This document shows, piece by piece, positions 9,270 through 15,929 of a stretch of 64,000 bases of DNA. Numbering within the stretch: position 1 is the first letter of the stretch; each line of letters begins with the position of its first letter. Source of the stretch: Micromonospora tarapacensis (GTDB lineage: Bacteria > Actinomycetota > Actinomycetes > Mycobacteriales > Micromonosporaceae); assembly GCF_019697375.1 (NCBI RefSeq), contig NZ_JAHCDI010000004.1, positions 5,133,324 to 5,197,323 on the forward strand. Reading direction: 5' to 3'. Made by a program: the position numbers and the translations under genes. The notes under the pieces were generated by a model. It saw nothing but the letters and a program-made list of their open reading frames with translations, did no database searches and had not been told where the DNA came from.

Positions 9270-10593
9270 GGTTGAGTTGCCAGATCGAGGTGGACGGGAA
9301 GCCGGCGCGGGTGGTGGTGACCTTGGCGCGGGTGCGGGCGCGCTTGAGGGTCGCCTCGGCGAAGCCGGCGGCGCGGGCGGCCTTGAGCACGTCCTCGCGG
9401 GCCGCTTCGCCGCCCTGGCTGATGAGGTATGCCTTCAGCCAGTCGGCGCACTCGTCGCGCTCGGTGCGGTCCTCTACGGTGCCGGTGGCGCTGTCGCCGA
9501 GGATGTCGCCCACGGACCGGTCGGACTCCCCGGTGATGGTCAGCTTCCCGACGTAAGCCGGTCCCTCGTCGGTGGGGATTTCCACGGACTCGACGACGTA
9601 CCGCAGCGAGGGCACGTCCAGGGGGCCGAGGTTGTTCTTCGCCTGGCTCATGACGCACGAGCCGTCTCCGGCGTCGTCGTCGCGGGCTATGGCGATCACG
9701 GCACGGGCCACAGCGGAGAACGCCCGCGACCCGGTGATCAGGTTCAGGGCGTCGGGGCTGGCTGACTTGTTGAAGTGCGCCAAGCCGACCACCGCGCACC
9801 CGGTGCGGTCGGCCATGTTCACCAGCGGTTCCAGGGCGGTCCGTAGGTCGCGGTCGCGGTGGGTGTCGATCGCCGAGTGGATCAGCGACAGCAGCGGGTC
9901 AGCGGCCAGCAGCGCCACACCGAGACGGGTGATCTCCCGGCCCAGCGCCGTGCAGTCGCGCGGAAGGGTGAGGGAGTCAAAGCCGCCATCGTGTTGCACG
10001 TCGACCCGGTACACCATGTCCATGTCCGCGCCGGCCGCGAACAGGCGCGGGCCGATGGTCTGCGACCACGAATCCTCGGTGGCCGCGTAGATGACCGGGC
10101 GCGGCGTGCCGTGGTGCCGGCCCGGCAGGATGCCTCGGGTGATCTGCGCGGTCAGCCACGCCAGGGTGAGGGACTTGCCGATGCCCTCACGGCCGGGGAT
10201 CACGGTCAGCGCGCCGGAGGGAATGCGGTTGGTCCAGGTCCACGCCACGGGGCGCATCCGGATCTGAGAGGCGGGAGTCAGCAGGATCTTCCGGCCGTGC
10301 TCGGCGTTCCCGCCGGGCTCAACCTGACCCTTGCTGGCCGCCGCGTGGACCGGTTCACCATCCGGGGTATGGCCGGCGCTGATGCCGTCCAGACTCGACA
10401 GGCGAGGGGGCATCTCCGGCTCAACCCGGCTGAAACACTGCGCAGCGGGATCAGGTCCGCCCGTCGCAGCGCTGCGGAGTGTTTCAGCCGGTTGTGGTGG
10501 TCGGACACCCGGGGCCGAAGATCCGCCCCGACTCGTTGGTGGTGGTGGTGAGTCCGGCGTCAGCCGGTCATCCTGGAGGTTGTTCGTGGTCAC
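9253..10593 (-). CDS. RepA/RecA-like AAA ATPase of the integrative element
   Basis: 446-aa P-loop ATPase of the RecA/DnaB-like helicase superfamily, as found in plasmid RepA and phage-encoded replication ATPases. Walker A is GREGIGKS (134-141), Walker B about VALLAADPL (226-234), followed by GLAHFNKS (270-277) and an SRAFSAVARAVIAIARD segment typical of RepA-like proteins. The C terminus (about 385-440) looks like a winged HTH. The first 110 residues are Pro/Gly-rich and probably disordered; an inverted repeat sits in this part (10426-10491), so a later start at ATG 10413 is possible. Start GTG 10593 has GGAG upstream. The partner primase is not seen. Likely replicates or remodels the excised element; not proven. 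Confidence 0.85.
   Translation of the reverse strand: MTTNNLQDDRLTPDSPPPPTSRGGSSAPGVRPPQPAETLRSAATGGPDPAAQCFSRVEPEMPPRLSSLDGISAGHTPDGEPVHAAASKGQVEPGGNAEHGRKILLTPASQIRMRPVAWTWTNRIPSGALTVIPGREGIGKSLTLAWLTAQITRGILPGRHHGTPRPVIYAATEDSWSQTIGPRLFAAGADMDMVYRVDVQHDGGFDSLTLPRDCTALGREITRLGVALLAADPLLSLIHSAIDTHRDRDLRTALEPLVNMADRTGCAVVGLAHFNKSASPDALNLITGSRAFSAVARAVIAIARDDDAGDGSCVMSQAKNNLGPLDVPSLRYVVESVEIPTDEGPAYVGKLTITGESDRSVGDILGDSATGTVEDRTERDECADWLKAYLISQGGEAAREDVLKAARAAGFAEATLKRARTRAKVTTTRAGFPSTSIWQLNPAHGT
10426..10491. repeat. 14+7-bp inverted repeat inside the 5' part of the ATPase gene
   Basis: CCGGCTGAAACACT (10426-10439) pairs with 10478-10491, then a G-G mismatch, then CGCAGCG (10441-10447) pairs with 10470-10476, leaving a 22-nt loop. 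It lies 102-168 nt inside the gene as called, or just upstream of the alternative start ATG 10413. Confidence 0.7.
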
Positions 10594-10620
10594 CGTGTGA
10601 CTCCGTTCGGGTCAAGATTC

Positions 10621-10647
10621 GGGGGGGGGGTCCGGCCAGCCGGACCC
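10621..10647. repeat. G10 homopolymer and adjoining 8-bp hairpin
   Basis: Ten consecutive G lie at 10621-10630, 28-37 nt upstream of the ATPase start on its non-coding side. GGGTCCGG (10628-10635) and CCGGACCC (10640-10647) form a hairpin with a CCAG loop. This could be an intercistronic terminator, or a slippage-prone spacer in the ATPase promoter. Confidence 0.5.
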
Positions 10648-10697
10648 GGGTTCGTGACGGTTGCCGCCTGGCGGCTCTGTCACCCGGTGCTGGTTGG

Positions 10698-10982
10698 TCA
10701 GGCAGCGGCAAGCAAGCCCTGACGTACGAAGGACTCCTTCGCTGCCGCCCACGTGCTGCGGACGGTGTTGGCCGAGCAGCCCAACCGGGCCGCGATCTCG
10801 GTGGGCCGCACGCCGTCCAGCCGCATGGCCGCGATCTGCCGGCGGCGCGGCGGGAGGGTGGTCACAGCGGACCGCAGCGTCTCGCGCTGCTCAGTGGGAA
10901 TGACGCCACGGGCGGCAGCGCGCGCGCGGCGGCGGCCGGGTCGGCGAGCTGCCGAGACAGCACGTCCTTCGCGCGCCGCCAC
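10698..10982 (-). pseudogene. Frame-shifted C-terminal continuation of the element sigma-like gene (third HTH)
   Basis: In the -1 frame relative to the upstream sigma-like gene, this stretch encodes GVIPTEQRETLRSAVTTLPP followed by RRRQIAAMRLDGVRPTEIAA and RLGCSANTVRSTWAAAKES, a third copy of the region-4-like HTH already present twice. It joins the main gene if one base is missing in the GCCGCCGCCGCGCGCGCG tract at about 10921-10940. It has no ribosome-binding site of its own, so it is a continuation rather than a separate gene. Confidence 0.65.
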
Positions 10983-11755
10983 GCCTGCCGCTCCATGGCC
11001 GCGCTCATGCCGACCCGTGCGGCGACCTCGGCCGGGCTCAGTCCGTCCAGCCGCAGCTGCGCGACCTCACGCATACTCGGGTTCAGCGCTGCCGCCAGTT
11101 CCCGCAACGTGGCGCGTTCGACCTCCGAGCAGTTCTCCACGTCCACCGACTCGGCGAGCTGGCGGCGCAGGCGGCGTTGCGCCGTGGTCCACGCGCTGTC
11201 CACCTGCTTCGGCGTGCGACCCAGCTCCCGCGCGATCTCCGACTGGCCCTGCCCGTCCAGCCGCATCCGCACCACCGTCTGCTCGAACGCCGACAGGGTG
11301 CCGATCGCCTCGTGCAGCGCCGACACCATCGCTTCCTTGCCCGCAGGCTGCGCGGCATCGTCGCTGACCGCCAGCGGTGCGGCGTTCTCCCACATCCCCG
11401 CGTCGTCGGAGCAGACCTCGCGCCAGCGGCCCACCGTCAGCCGGCACAGCGCGCCGTGAGCCACACCGAACAGCCACCGCGCGAAGCCGTCTTCGCTGCC
11501 GTTGTCCTCCCACGAGCCGATCGAGCCCAGCGCGGTCGCCCACGTCTCCGACGCCACATCCTCGGCCAACATCCGGTCCCCGGTACGCCGAAGCGCCCAC
11601 ACCACCAGCCGATCTGAGAACCGCCGGTACAGCGGGTCGAACGCCTCCCGCTGACCGGACCGCGCCAACAGCGCCAACTCACGAACCGACATCTGCGACA
11701 GGTCGGACAGCAGCAGACCGTTCCGGGGCAGCATCGAGCTACGCTTGACCAGCAT
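10862..11755 (-). CDS. ECF-type sigma-like protein with tandem region-4 HTHs
   Basis: As read 297 aa. Residues 23-110 match the sigma-70 region 2 fold (LLARSGQREAFDPLYRRFSD, MLAEDVASETWATAL, RWLFGVAHGALCR). Two region-4-like HTH units follow at about 152-199 and 222-269, each with an LDG-x-x-x-x-E-I/V-A core; a third lies in the shifted frame downstream. One region 4 is normal for ECF sigma factors, so two or three in tandem is unusual. Start ATG 11755 has AAGGAG at 7-nt spacing. It probably recruits RNA polymerase to element promoters or acts as a repeat-binding regulator. It is divergent from the 65-aa HTH gene across a dyad-rich promoter region. Confidence 0.8.
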   Translation of the reverse strand: MLVKRSSMLPRNGLLLSDLSQMSVRELALLARSGQREAFDPLYRRFSDRLVVWALRRTGDRMLAEDVASETWATALGSIGSWEDNGSEDGFARWLFGVAHGALCRLTVGRWREVCSDDAGMWENAAPLAVSDDAAQPAGKEAMVSALHEAIGTLSAFEQTVVRMRLDGQGQSEIARELGRTPKQVDSAWTTAQRRLRRQLAESVDVENCSEVERATLRELAAALNPSMREVAQLRLDGLSPAEVAARVGMSAAMERQAWRRAKDVLSRQLADPAAAARALPPVASFPLSSARRCGPL

Positions 11756-11853
11756 CTTCGTACTCCTTCGCCTGGAGATCCGTTGGTGTACTGGCCTCGG
11801 CGGGGTTGCACCCCCGCCGGGGCCGCTCGCATAGGTGACACGGTAACCGGCTA

Positions 11854-11902
11854 GCCGGTAGCTGTCTAGTCGTATCGCCGGTAGCTGTCTAGTGGCTAGA
11901 CT
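11854..11902. promoter_or_regulatory. Divergent promoter/operator with 17-bp repeats and a CTAG dyad
   Basis: GCCGGTAGCTGTCTAGT occurs at 11854-11870 and 11877-11893, 23 bp apart. The second overlaps the perfect dyad GTCTAG-TGG-CTAGAC (11887-11901). TAGACT at 11897-11902 ends 6 nt before ATG 11909, the geometry of an actinobacterial leaderless promoter (TANNNT, then transcription from the start codon). Confidence 0.65.
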
Positions 11903-11908
11903 GACCGA

Positions 11909-12106
11909 ATGACGGCTCTTGAAGACCTTGAAAAGCTCGGTGCCCGCGTACGGGAGGCCAGTCAGGCGCTCGAAGACCTGCGGCAGCAGCGGGACCAGCT
12001 CATCCGCGACGTGCGCCGCTCCACCAACCACACCGTTCCCGAGATTGCCGACGCGGCCGGCGTGTCGCAGGCGACCGTGAAGACGGTCGTTCGCGGTGTT
12101 CGTTGA
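11909..12106 (+). CDS. 65-aa helix-turn-helix protein
   Basis: A small basic protein: residues 1-38 form a heptad-like charged helix, probably a coiled coil (ALEDLEKLGARVREASQALE, DLRQQRDQLIRDVRR), and residues 40-65 a compact HTH (TVPEIADAAGVSQATVKTVV). Many actinomycete integrative elements and phages carry similar peptides; the exact function is unknown. No Shine-Dalgarno is seen; the TAGACT box implies a leaderless mRNA. Autoregulation through the overlapping CTAG dyad is a reasonable inference. It may be the main element regulator. Confidence 0.8.
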   Translation: MTALEDLEKLGARVREASQALEDLRQQRDQLIRDVRRSTNHTVPEIADAAGVSQATVKTVVRGVR

Positions 12107-12254
12107 TCTCGCTGCCATGCAACGAGGAAACCTCGCATCGGCAGTGGTCAACACCATGTGAGGGCCCGTGTGAAGTGCGCTAACCCATGTGGGCGTATCC
12201 CGGCGGGCCGCTCGGCCGGTACCGTCCGAGGTAGGCCCATGGGGAGGCGGACAC

Positions 12255-13616
12255 GTGAACGAACCGAATGATGCGCTGGCGGCGCTCGTCGTCGAGGCAG
12301 GCTTTTCGTGGGCCGGACTGGCGAGGCGAGTCAACGATCTCGGCGCGAACGAGGGGCTGGCTCTGCGGTACGACTACACCGCCGTCAACCGCTGGGTAAA
12401 GCGTGGAGAGACGCCACGCTCGCCGGTTCCAACGCTGCTCGCACGGGCACTGACGGAGCGCGTGGGCCGGAGGATTAGCCCATCTGACTTCGGCATGACT
12501 GAGGAAGAAACCCTTGCTGCGCGAGGGTTGGAGTACGGAGACGATCCACACGCGACCGTGGACACGATCATCGATCTCGGGAGAGCTGACGTGAAACGCC
12601 GCGACATCGTGAAAGCGCCGTTCGTGCTGGCCGCACTGGGTGCACCTAGCCGAGACTGGCTCCTTGCCACGCTTGACGAGACGACGACTGAGCGCGGGCC
12701 GCGCCAGGTGGGCATGCGCCAGGTGGCCGGCATCCGGGAGATGTTCGCGCTCTTTCAGGACATGGACGTGATGCGCGGCGGTGGGCACGCCCGGACCGCA
12801 CTGGTCGAGTACATGCAGAGCTACGTTCTTCCCTTGCTCAAGCGAGAGCACGAACCGGCCGTTCAGCGCGCGCTCTACGAAGCCGCAGCGGAGCAGTCGT
12901 ACCTGGTGGGCTGGATGGCGTACGACGATGGCGAGCACGGGCTAGCCCAGCGGTACCTGATTCAGGCGCTCCGCCTGGCGCAAGCGGCCGGCAGCGCTGC
13001 TCTCGGAGCGCACGTGCTCGCCGGCATGTCCGATCAGGCGAACCTACTCGGTCACCCGCGTGAGGCGCTGATGCTGGCTCGCGCCGGCCGTCACGGTCTG
13101 ACCGAAGGTGACTCGCCTGCCTGCCTCGCTGATCTTCACATCCTGGAGGGACGTGCACTCGCAGCTCTCGGAGAGTCGTCCGCCGCCGCTGCGTCGGTCG
13201 TCCGAGCCGAACAGACGTTCGGGCGGGTGGTTCACGACGACGAACCGACCTGGGCGAAGTTCATCGACGCGCCGTACATCTTCGGCGAGGCTGCACACTG
13301 CTTCCGTGACCTTGGTCAGCCCTCTGAACTTGAGCGCTTCGCCAACGAGTCCGCCGCTGGCGCTCGACGGCAGGGGCGCGCCCGTCGTGGGGCGCTCAGC
13401 GAGGCGGCGCTCTCCATCGCTGACCTTGACCGGGCGAACGTCGAGGCTGCCGCGTCCCGTGCAGCGCGCGTAGTGGACCTGGCCGCGTCGGTCAACTCAT
13501 CGCGGGCCATCGAGACGGTACGCGACCTGCAACGTCGCATGAAGCCGTTCAGTGCCGTCCCTGAGGTCGAGCGGTTCAACCTTCGCGCTGGAGCGCTACT
13601 CGGCCTAGCGGCCTAG
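12255..13616 (+). CDS. HTH/TPR-type transcriptional regulator of the element
   Basis: 453-aa protein. Residues 5-70 look like a degenerate HTH of the kind found in Streptomyces TPR regulators (ALVVEAGFSWAGLARRVND, then a segment ending NRWVKRGETPRSPVPTLLAR). The rest is alpha-helical with TPR-like units (HARTALVEYMQSYVLPLLKR, AYDDGEHGLAQRYLIQALRL, LGHPREALMLARAGRHGL). The family is widespread in actinomycetes and on their integrative elements; ligand and targets are unknown. GTG 12255 is preferred over an upstream frame extension to 12189 because GGGAGG lies about 8 nt before it. A hairpin terminator follows directly. Confidence 0.85.
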   Translation: MNEPNDALAALVVEAGFSWAGLARRVNDLGANEGLALRYDYTAVNRWVKRGETPRSPVPTLLARALTERVGRRISPSDFGMTEEETLAARGLEYGDDPHATVDTIIDLGRADVKRRDIVKAPFVLAALGAPSRDWLLATLDETTTERGPRQVGMRQVAGIREMFALFQDMDVMRGGGHARTALVEYMQSYVLPLLKREHEPAVQRALYEAAAEQSYLVGWMAYDDGEHGLAQRYLIQALRLAQAAGSAALGAHVLAGMSDQANLLGHPREALMLARAGRHGLTEGDSPACLADLHILEGRALAALGESSAAAASVVRAEQTFGRVVHDDEPTWAKFIDAPYIFGEAAHCFRDLGQPSELERFANESAAGARRQGRARRGALSEAALSIADLDRANVEAAASRAARVVDLAASVNSSRAIETVRDLQRRMKPFSAVPEVERFNLRAGALLGLAA

Positions 13617-13618
13617 CC

Positions 13619-13647
13619 GGGGCAGGCAGGAAAGCTCTGCCTGCCCC
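13619..13647 (+). terminator. Hairpin after the TPR regulator
   Basis: GGGGCAGGCAG (13619-13629) and CTGCCTGCCCC (13637-13647) form a perfect 11-bp stem with a 7-nt loop 2 nt after the TAG stop codon. It can serve both this gene and the convergent small membrane gene ending at 13656. Confidence 0.7.
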
Positions 13648-13655
13648 GAAGGTCA

Positions 13656-13811
13656 CTAGGCGACGAACAGTGCCGCCAGGGTGGCGGCAGCGGCCACTAG
13701 GGTTGACAACGCCGCGACCAGCGCCGTTACAGCTGTGAGACAGCCGATTCGATGCCTGTGCTGCTCATCGCTTCCCTTGGCCCGGCCACGCCGGGTTGCT
13801 AACCTGGGCAC
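13656..13811 (-). CDS. 51-aa membrane peptide
   Basis: Starts with GTG 13811, preceded by AAGGAG at 5-nt spacing, and ends TAG at 13656. A basic cytoplasmic N terminus (VPRLATRRGRAKGSDEQHRH) is followed by one long hydrophobic segment (residues 23-51: CLTAVTALVAALSTLVAAAA and onwards) that runs to the C terminus. No family is recognised. The strong ribosome-binding site and clean N-in topology support a real gene. It is the rightmost gene of the element and could act in membrane association, exclusion or toxicity; that is speculation. Confidence 0.7.
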   Translation of the reverse strand: MPRLATRRGRAKGSDEQHRHRIGCLTAVTALVAALSTLVAAAATLAALFVA

Positions 13812-14040
13812 TCGATCTCCTTTGCTTGTCCGTTGCACGCGGATCAACACGGAGTTCACTGCGGCACCCGTTCCAAGGCGGGTGCCGCTCCGTGTCTCTA
13901 GAGGTTCTACACCGCCGTGCTGACAGCTGTACGTACCAGGGTCATGCCTAAACATCAGCCGTGTAAGTCCTCTGGTGGAGATCGAAGCACTAGGCCCGTG
14001 AGCAGCACAACCTCGGCGGTGGACGAGTCTCGGGACAACC

Positions 14041-14217
14041 TGTGGATGACGGTGGACGAACACCTGTGCTAGCTGTGCACGACCTGTGGGTAACCGATTC
14101 GCCACTCTCCGGGAAGAAGTCGCTGAACTGGAATAACGTAATCCACAGCCTGTGGACAAAGGTATTTCCGGCTGTGCGGGGCTACCAACCGGCCACTTTC
14201 GACTTACCTGTGGGTAG
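14041..14217. promoter_or_regulatory. DnaA-box-like cluster at the right end of the element
   Basis: Five TGTGG-centred 9-mers: TGTGGATGA (14041), TGTGGGTAA (14085), TAATCCACA (14139), TGTGGACAA (14151, exactly the actinobacterial box TTGTCCACA on the minus strand) and TGTGGGTAG (14209). The pair at 14139-14159 forms a dyad next to the AT-richer GAATAACGTAAT. 13812-14385 otherwise holds no gene that I can support. A host-DnaA-dependent origin for the excised circle is a possibility. Confidence 0.5.
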
Positions 14218-14385
14218 CGGCCCGAGTGGCGGGTGATTGGGCGGCTGTGGTAGGCGGTCCGCGCGTCAGCAGATCGTCAGCAAGAGCCTCGATAGCCGTT
14301 GGCAACGGTTGGCAAAGGATCACAGGCGCTGGACGAAGATCGGTGAGTAACGCAACTCACCGACAGCGTCCAACGCCCGTGATCC

Positions 14386-14433
14386 GCCTTTGCAAGGCAG
14401 GGGTTAGGGGTTCGAGTCCCCTGGGCTCCACCA
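14386..14433 (+). repeat. Right attachment repeat (48 bp)
   Basis: Exact copy of 5973-6020. It lacks the 5' half of the tRNA, so it is not a functional tRNA gene; it marks the other boundary of the integrated element. Confidence 0.93.
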
Positions 14434-15133
14434 GCACTTCCCTTGTTGATCCCGGTGGCGAGTACAGCGATCCGTGCAGCCAAGCGGTCACGCCGTCCCC
14501 TCCTCGCCCAGCACCGTGACCCTTCACTGATCACCGAAGAGAGATGTCTGCCGCTCCTGCCCTGGCCCTCCGGACCGGTAGGTGCCATGGCAACTCAGTA
14601 CGGTGGGCATGAACAGACTGATCACTGACTCTGGCGAGGGCGGCTGCTACGCGATGGTGTAGCTCGCCGAGGTGCGATTCGAGCAAGGCGACGTCGATGG
14701 GGCGCGCGTCGTGCTGGATCACCGCACCGTCGTATCAGCTCACCGTCGTGAGGTCCCGTCGGTAGGTGCGGCTGCTGCCGGACACTACCGATGAGCTGGT
14801 TCCGGCGGCGCCGCCACAGCGGCAGCGGATCGTCTAATGTGGATGGCGTGCGGGACGACGTACAGTTCGGACGGGTACCACGGCAGCCCTACCTGCCATC
14901 GCTCCTGGTGGTGGCCGGGGTAGCGGGGTCGCCGACGATCGTGGTGGCCTGGAGGCCGATTTCGAGGAGCAACTCGTGGCGATGAGGGGCCGTGCGCCCG
15001 GACCGCCCGCGATCGTTTCCGGCATTGTTGATCACCTCGTCCACCTAGCCGTCGTAGCGGCAACCGGTCAACATGATGTGGACTCAGCGCTGGGTGGCTC
15101 GTTCTGAAACCCTTCGGTAGTCGGCGTTGCTAT
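14434..15133. other. 700-bp region without an intact gene
   Basis: Between the right attachment repeat and the PadR promoter no complete gene is supported. A 63-codon minus-strand frame at 14531-14722 (DVALLESHLGELHHRVAAAL inside it) has protein-like composition but no ribosome-binding site or known family. A plus-strand frame at 14791-14985 is similarly isolated. It probably contains gene remnants. Confidence 0.45.
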
Positions 15134-15166
15134 CTACCGGTACCTAGTGATACCTTGTACTGGTAG
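15134..15166. promoter_or_regulatory. Inverted repeat upstream of padR
   Basis: CTACCGGTAC (15134-15143) and GTACTGGTAG (15157-15166) form a near-perfect dyad, one mismatch, 33 bp upstream of the PadR start codon. It is a likely autoregulatory operator for the PadR protein. Confidence 0.55.
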
Positions 15167-15198
15167 TCAGTGACGCTTGGTAGCGAGGGGATGATGGC

Positions 15199-15546
15199 AT
15201 GGGCAACCAGGTGACAGAGATGCTGAAGGGCACTCTCGAAGGCATCGTCCTGGCGATCCTGGCCCGCAGAGCCGCATACGGCTACGAGATCACCGCGTGG
15301 CTGCGCGATCGCGGATTCTCGGACATCGCGGAGGGCACCATCTACGCGCTGCTCGTCCGCGTCGAGCAGCGCGGGTTCGTGGATGTGGAGAAGGTTTCCT
15401 CCGAAAAAGGGCCCCCGCGGAAGGTGTATTCGCTCAACGCGAAGGGGCGAGACCAACTCGCCGAGTTCTGGAGGACGTGGAGCGTCCTCGTGGAACGCAT
15501 CGAGCAGCTCCACCACGACGACAACCAGCACGAGGGAGGAGCCTGA
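15199..15546 (+). CDS. PadR family transcriptional regulator
   Basis: 115-aa winged-HTH repressor, probably ligand-responsive and controlling its own operon of DUF1048 and ABC exporter genes. PadR signature: LKGTLEGIVLAILARRAAYG, YEITAWLRDRGFSDIAEGTI, YALLVRVEQRGFV, then PRKVYSLNAKGRDQL in the wing, and a short C-terminal dimer helix. Start ATG 15199 has GAGGGG at about 8 nt. The stop is 2 nt before the next start, so translation is probably coupled. Confidence 0.93.
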   Translation: MGNQVTEMLKGTLEGIVLAILARRAAYGYEITAWLRDRGFSDIAEGTIYALLVRVEQRGFVDVEKVSSEKGPPRKVYSLNAKGRDQLAEFWRTWSVLVERIEQLHHDDNQHEGGA

Positions 15547-15548
15547 GC

Positions 15549-15929
15549 ATGGCTGCGAAGTGGATAGAGACGCTCGTCGGGTCGCTAGAGCAGAAGAAGC
15601 AGTACAAGCAGCACATCGCGCGAATCGAGGCCCTGCCGGAGCCCCATCGCGGCGCGGCCAAGGCTCTTCAGCGGTACTTCATGTACCACGGCGGGATCCT
15701 CGACGGCGACACGCTCATCACGATGTTCGGCGACTTCGTCGACCTCTGGGAGCGTGCGGTCGCCGACGGAACGCCGGTCCGCGCAATCGTCGGCGACGAC
15801 CCCGTCGAGTTCGCCGAGTCGTTCCTGCAGGCGTACGCCGGCAGGCAGTGGATTGACAAGGAGCGCGAGCGCCTCCGGAAGGCGATCGACGCTGCCGACG
15901 ACAACAACGGTGAGGAGAAGAGCGCATGA
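15549..15929 (+). CDS. DUF1048 domain protein
   Basis: 126-aa helical protein (MAAKWIETLVGSLEQKKQYK, then QHIARIEALPEPHRGAAKAL, FMYHGGILDGDTLITMFGDF and an acidic Lys-rich tail). DUF1048 proteins are regularly encoded between a PadR regulator and a DrrAB-like ABC transporter; their molecular role is unknown. Here it starts 2 nt after padR and its end overlaps the ATPase gene by 4 nt (ATGA), so all four genes form one operon. Confidence 0.9.
   Translation: MAAKWIETLVGSLEQKKQYKQHIARIEALPEPHRGAAKALQRYFMYHGGILDGDTLITMFGDFVDLWERAVADGTPVRAIVGDDPVEFAESFLQAYAGRQWIDKERERLRKAIDAADDNNGEEKSA

Larger units (their letters stand above)
5973..14433. mobile_element. Integrative element in tRNA-Ala (about 8.4 kb)
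   Basis: The element is bounded by perfect 48-bp direct repeats (5973-6020 and 14386-14433) that match the anticodon loop to CCA end of tRNA-Ala. The tyrosine integrase gene lies just inside the left repeat and reads towards it, the usual layout of tRNA-specific integrative elements such as actinomycete AICEs. Cargo: integrase, excisionase-like protein, RepA/RecA-like ATPase, sigma-like protein with repeated HTHs, two more regulators and a membrane peptide. No TraB/FtsK-type translocase, relaxase, Spd protein, prim-pol or phage structural gene is recognisable. It could be a reduced AICE, a mobilisable satellite or a defective relic; intact int and xis argue against simple decay. Confidence 0.9.

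Noticed and set aside
11854..11893. CRISPR-like array
   Set aside because: Only two 17-bp repeats with 6-bp spacing and no cas genes; better explained as operator repeats.
14386..14433. Possible second tRNA-Ala gene
   Set aside because: Only the 3' half of the tRNA is present; there is no D-arm or 5' acceptor strand upstream, so it is an attachment-site repeat.
14531..14722. Minus-strand 63-codon frame in the gap after the element
   Set aside because: Protein-like composition in part, but no ribosome-binding site, no family and no partner; noted only as a possible remnant.
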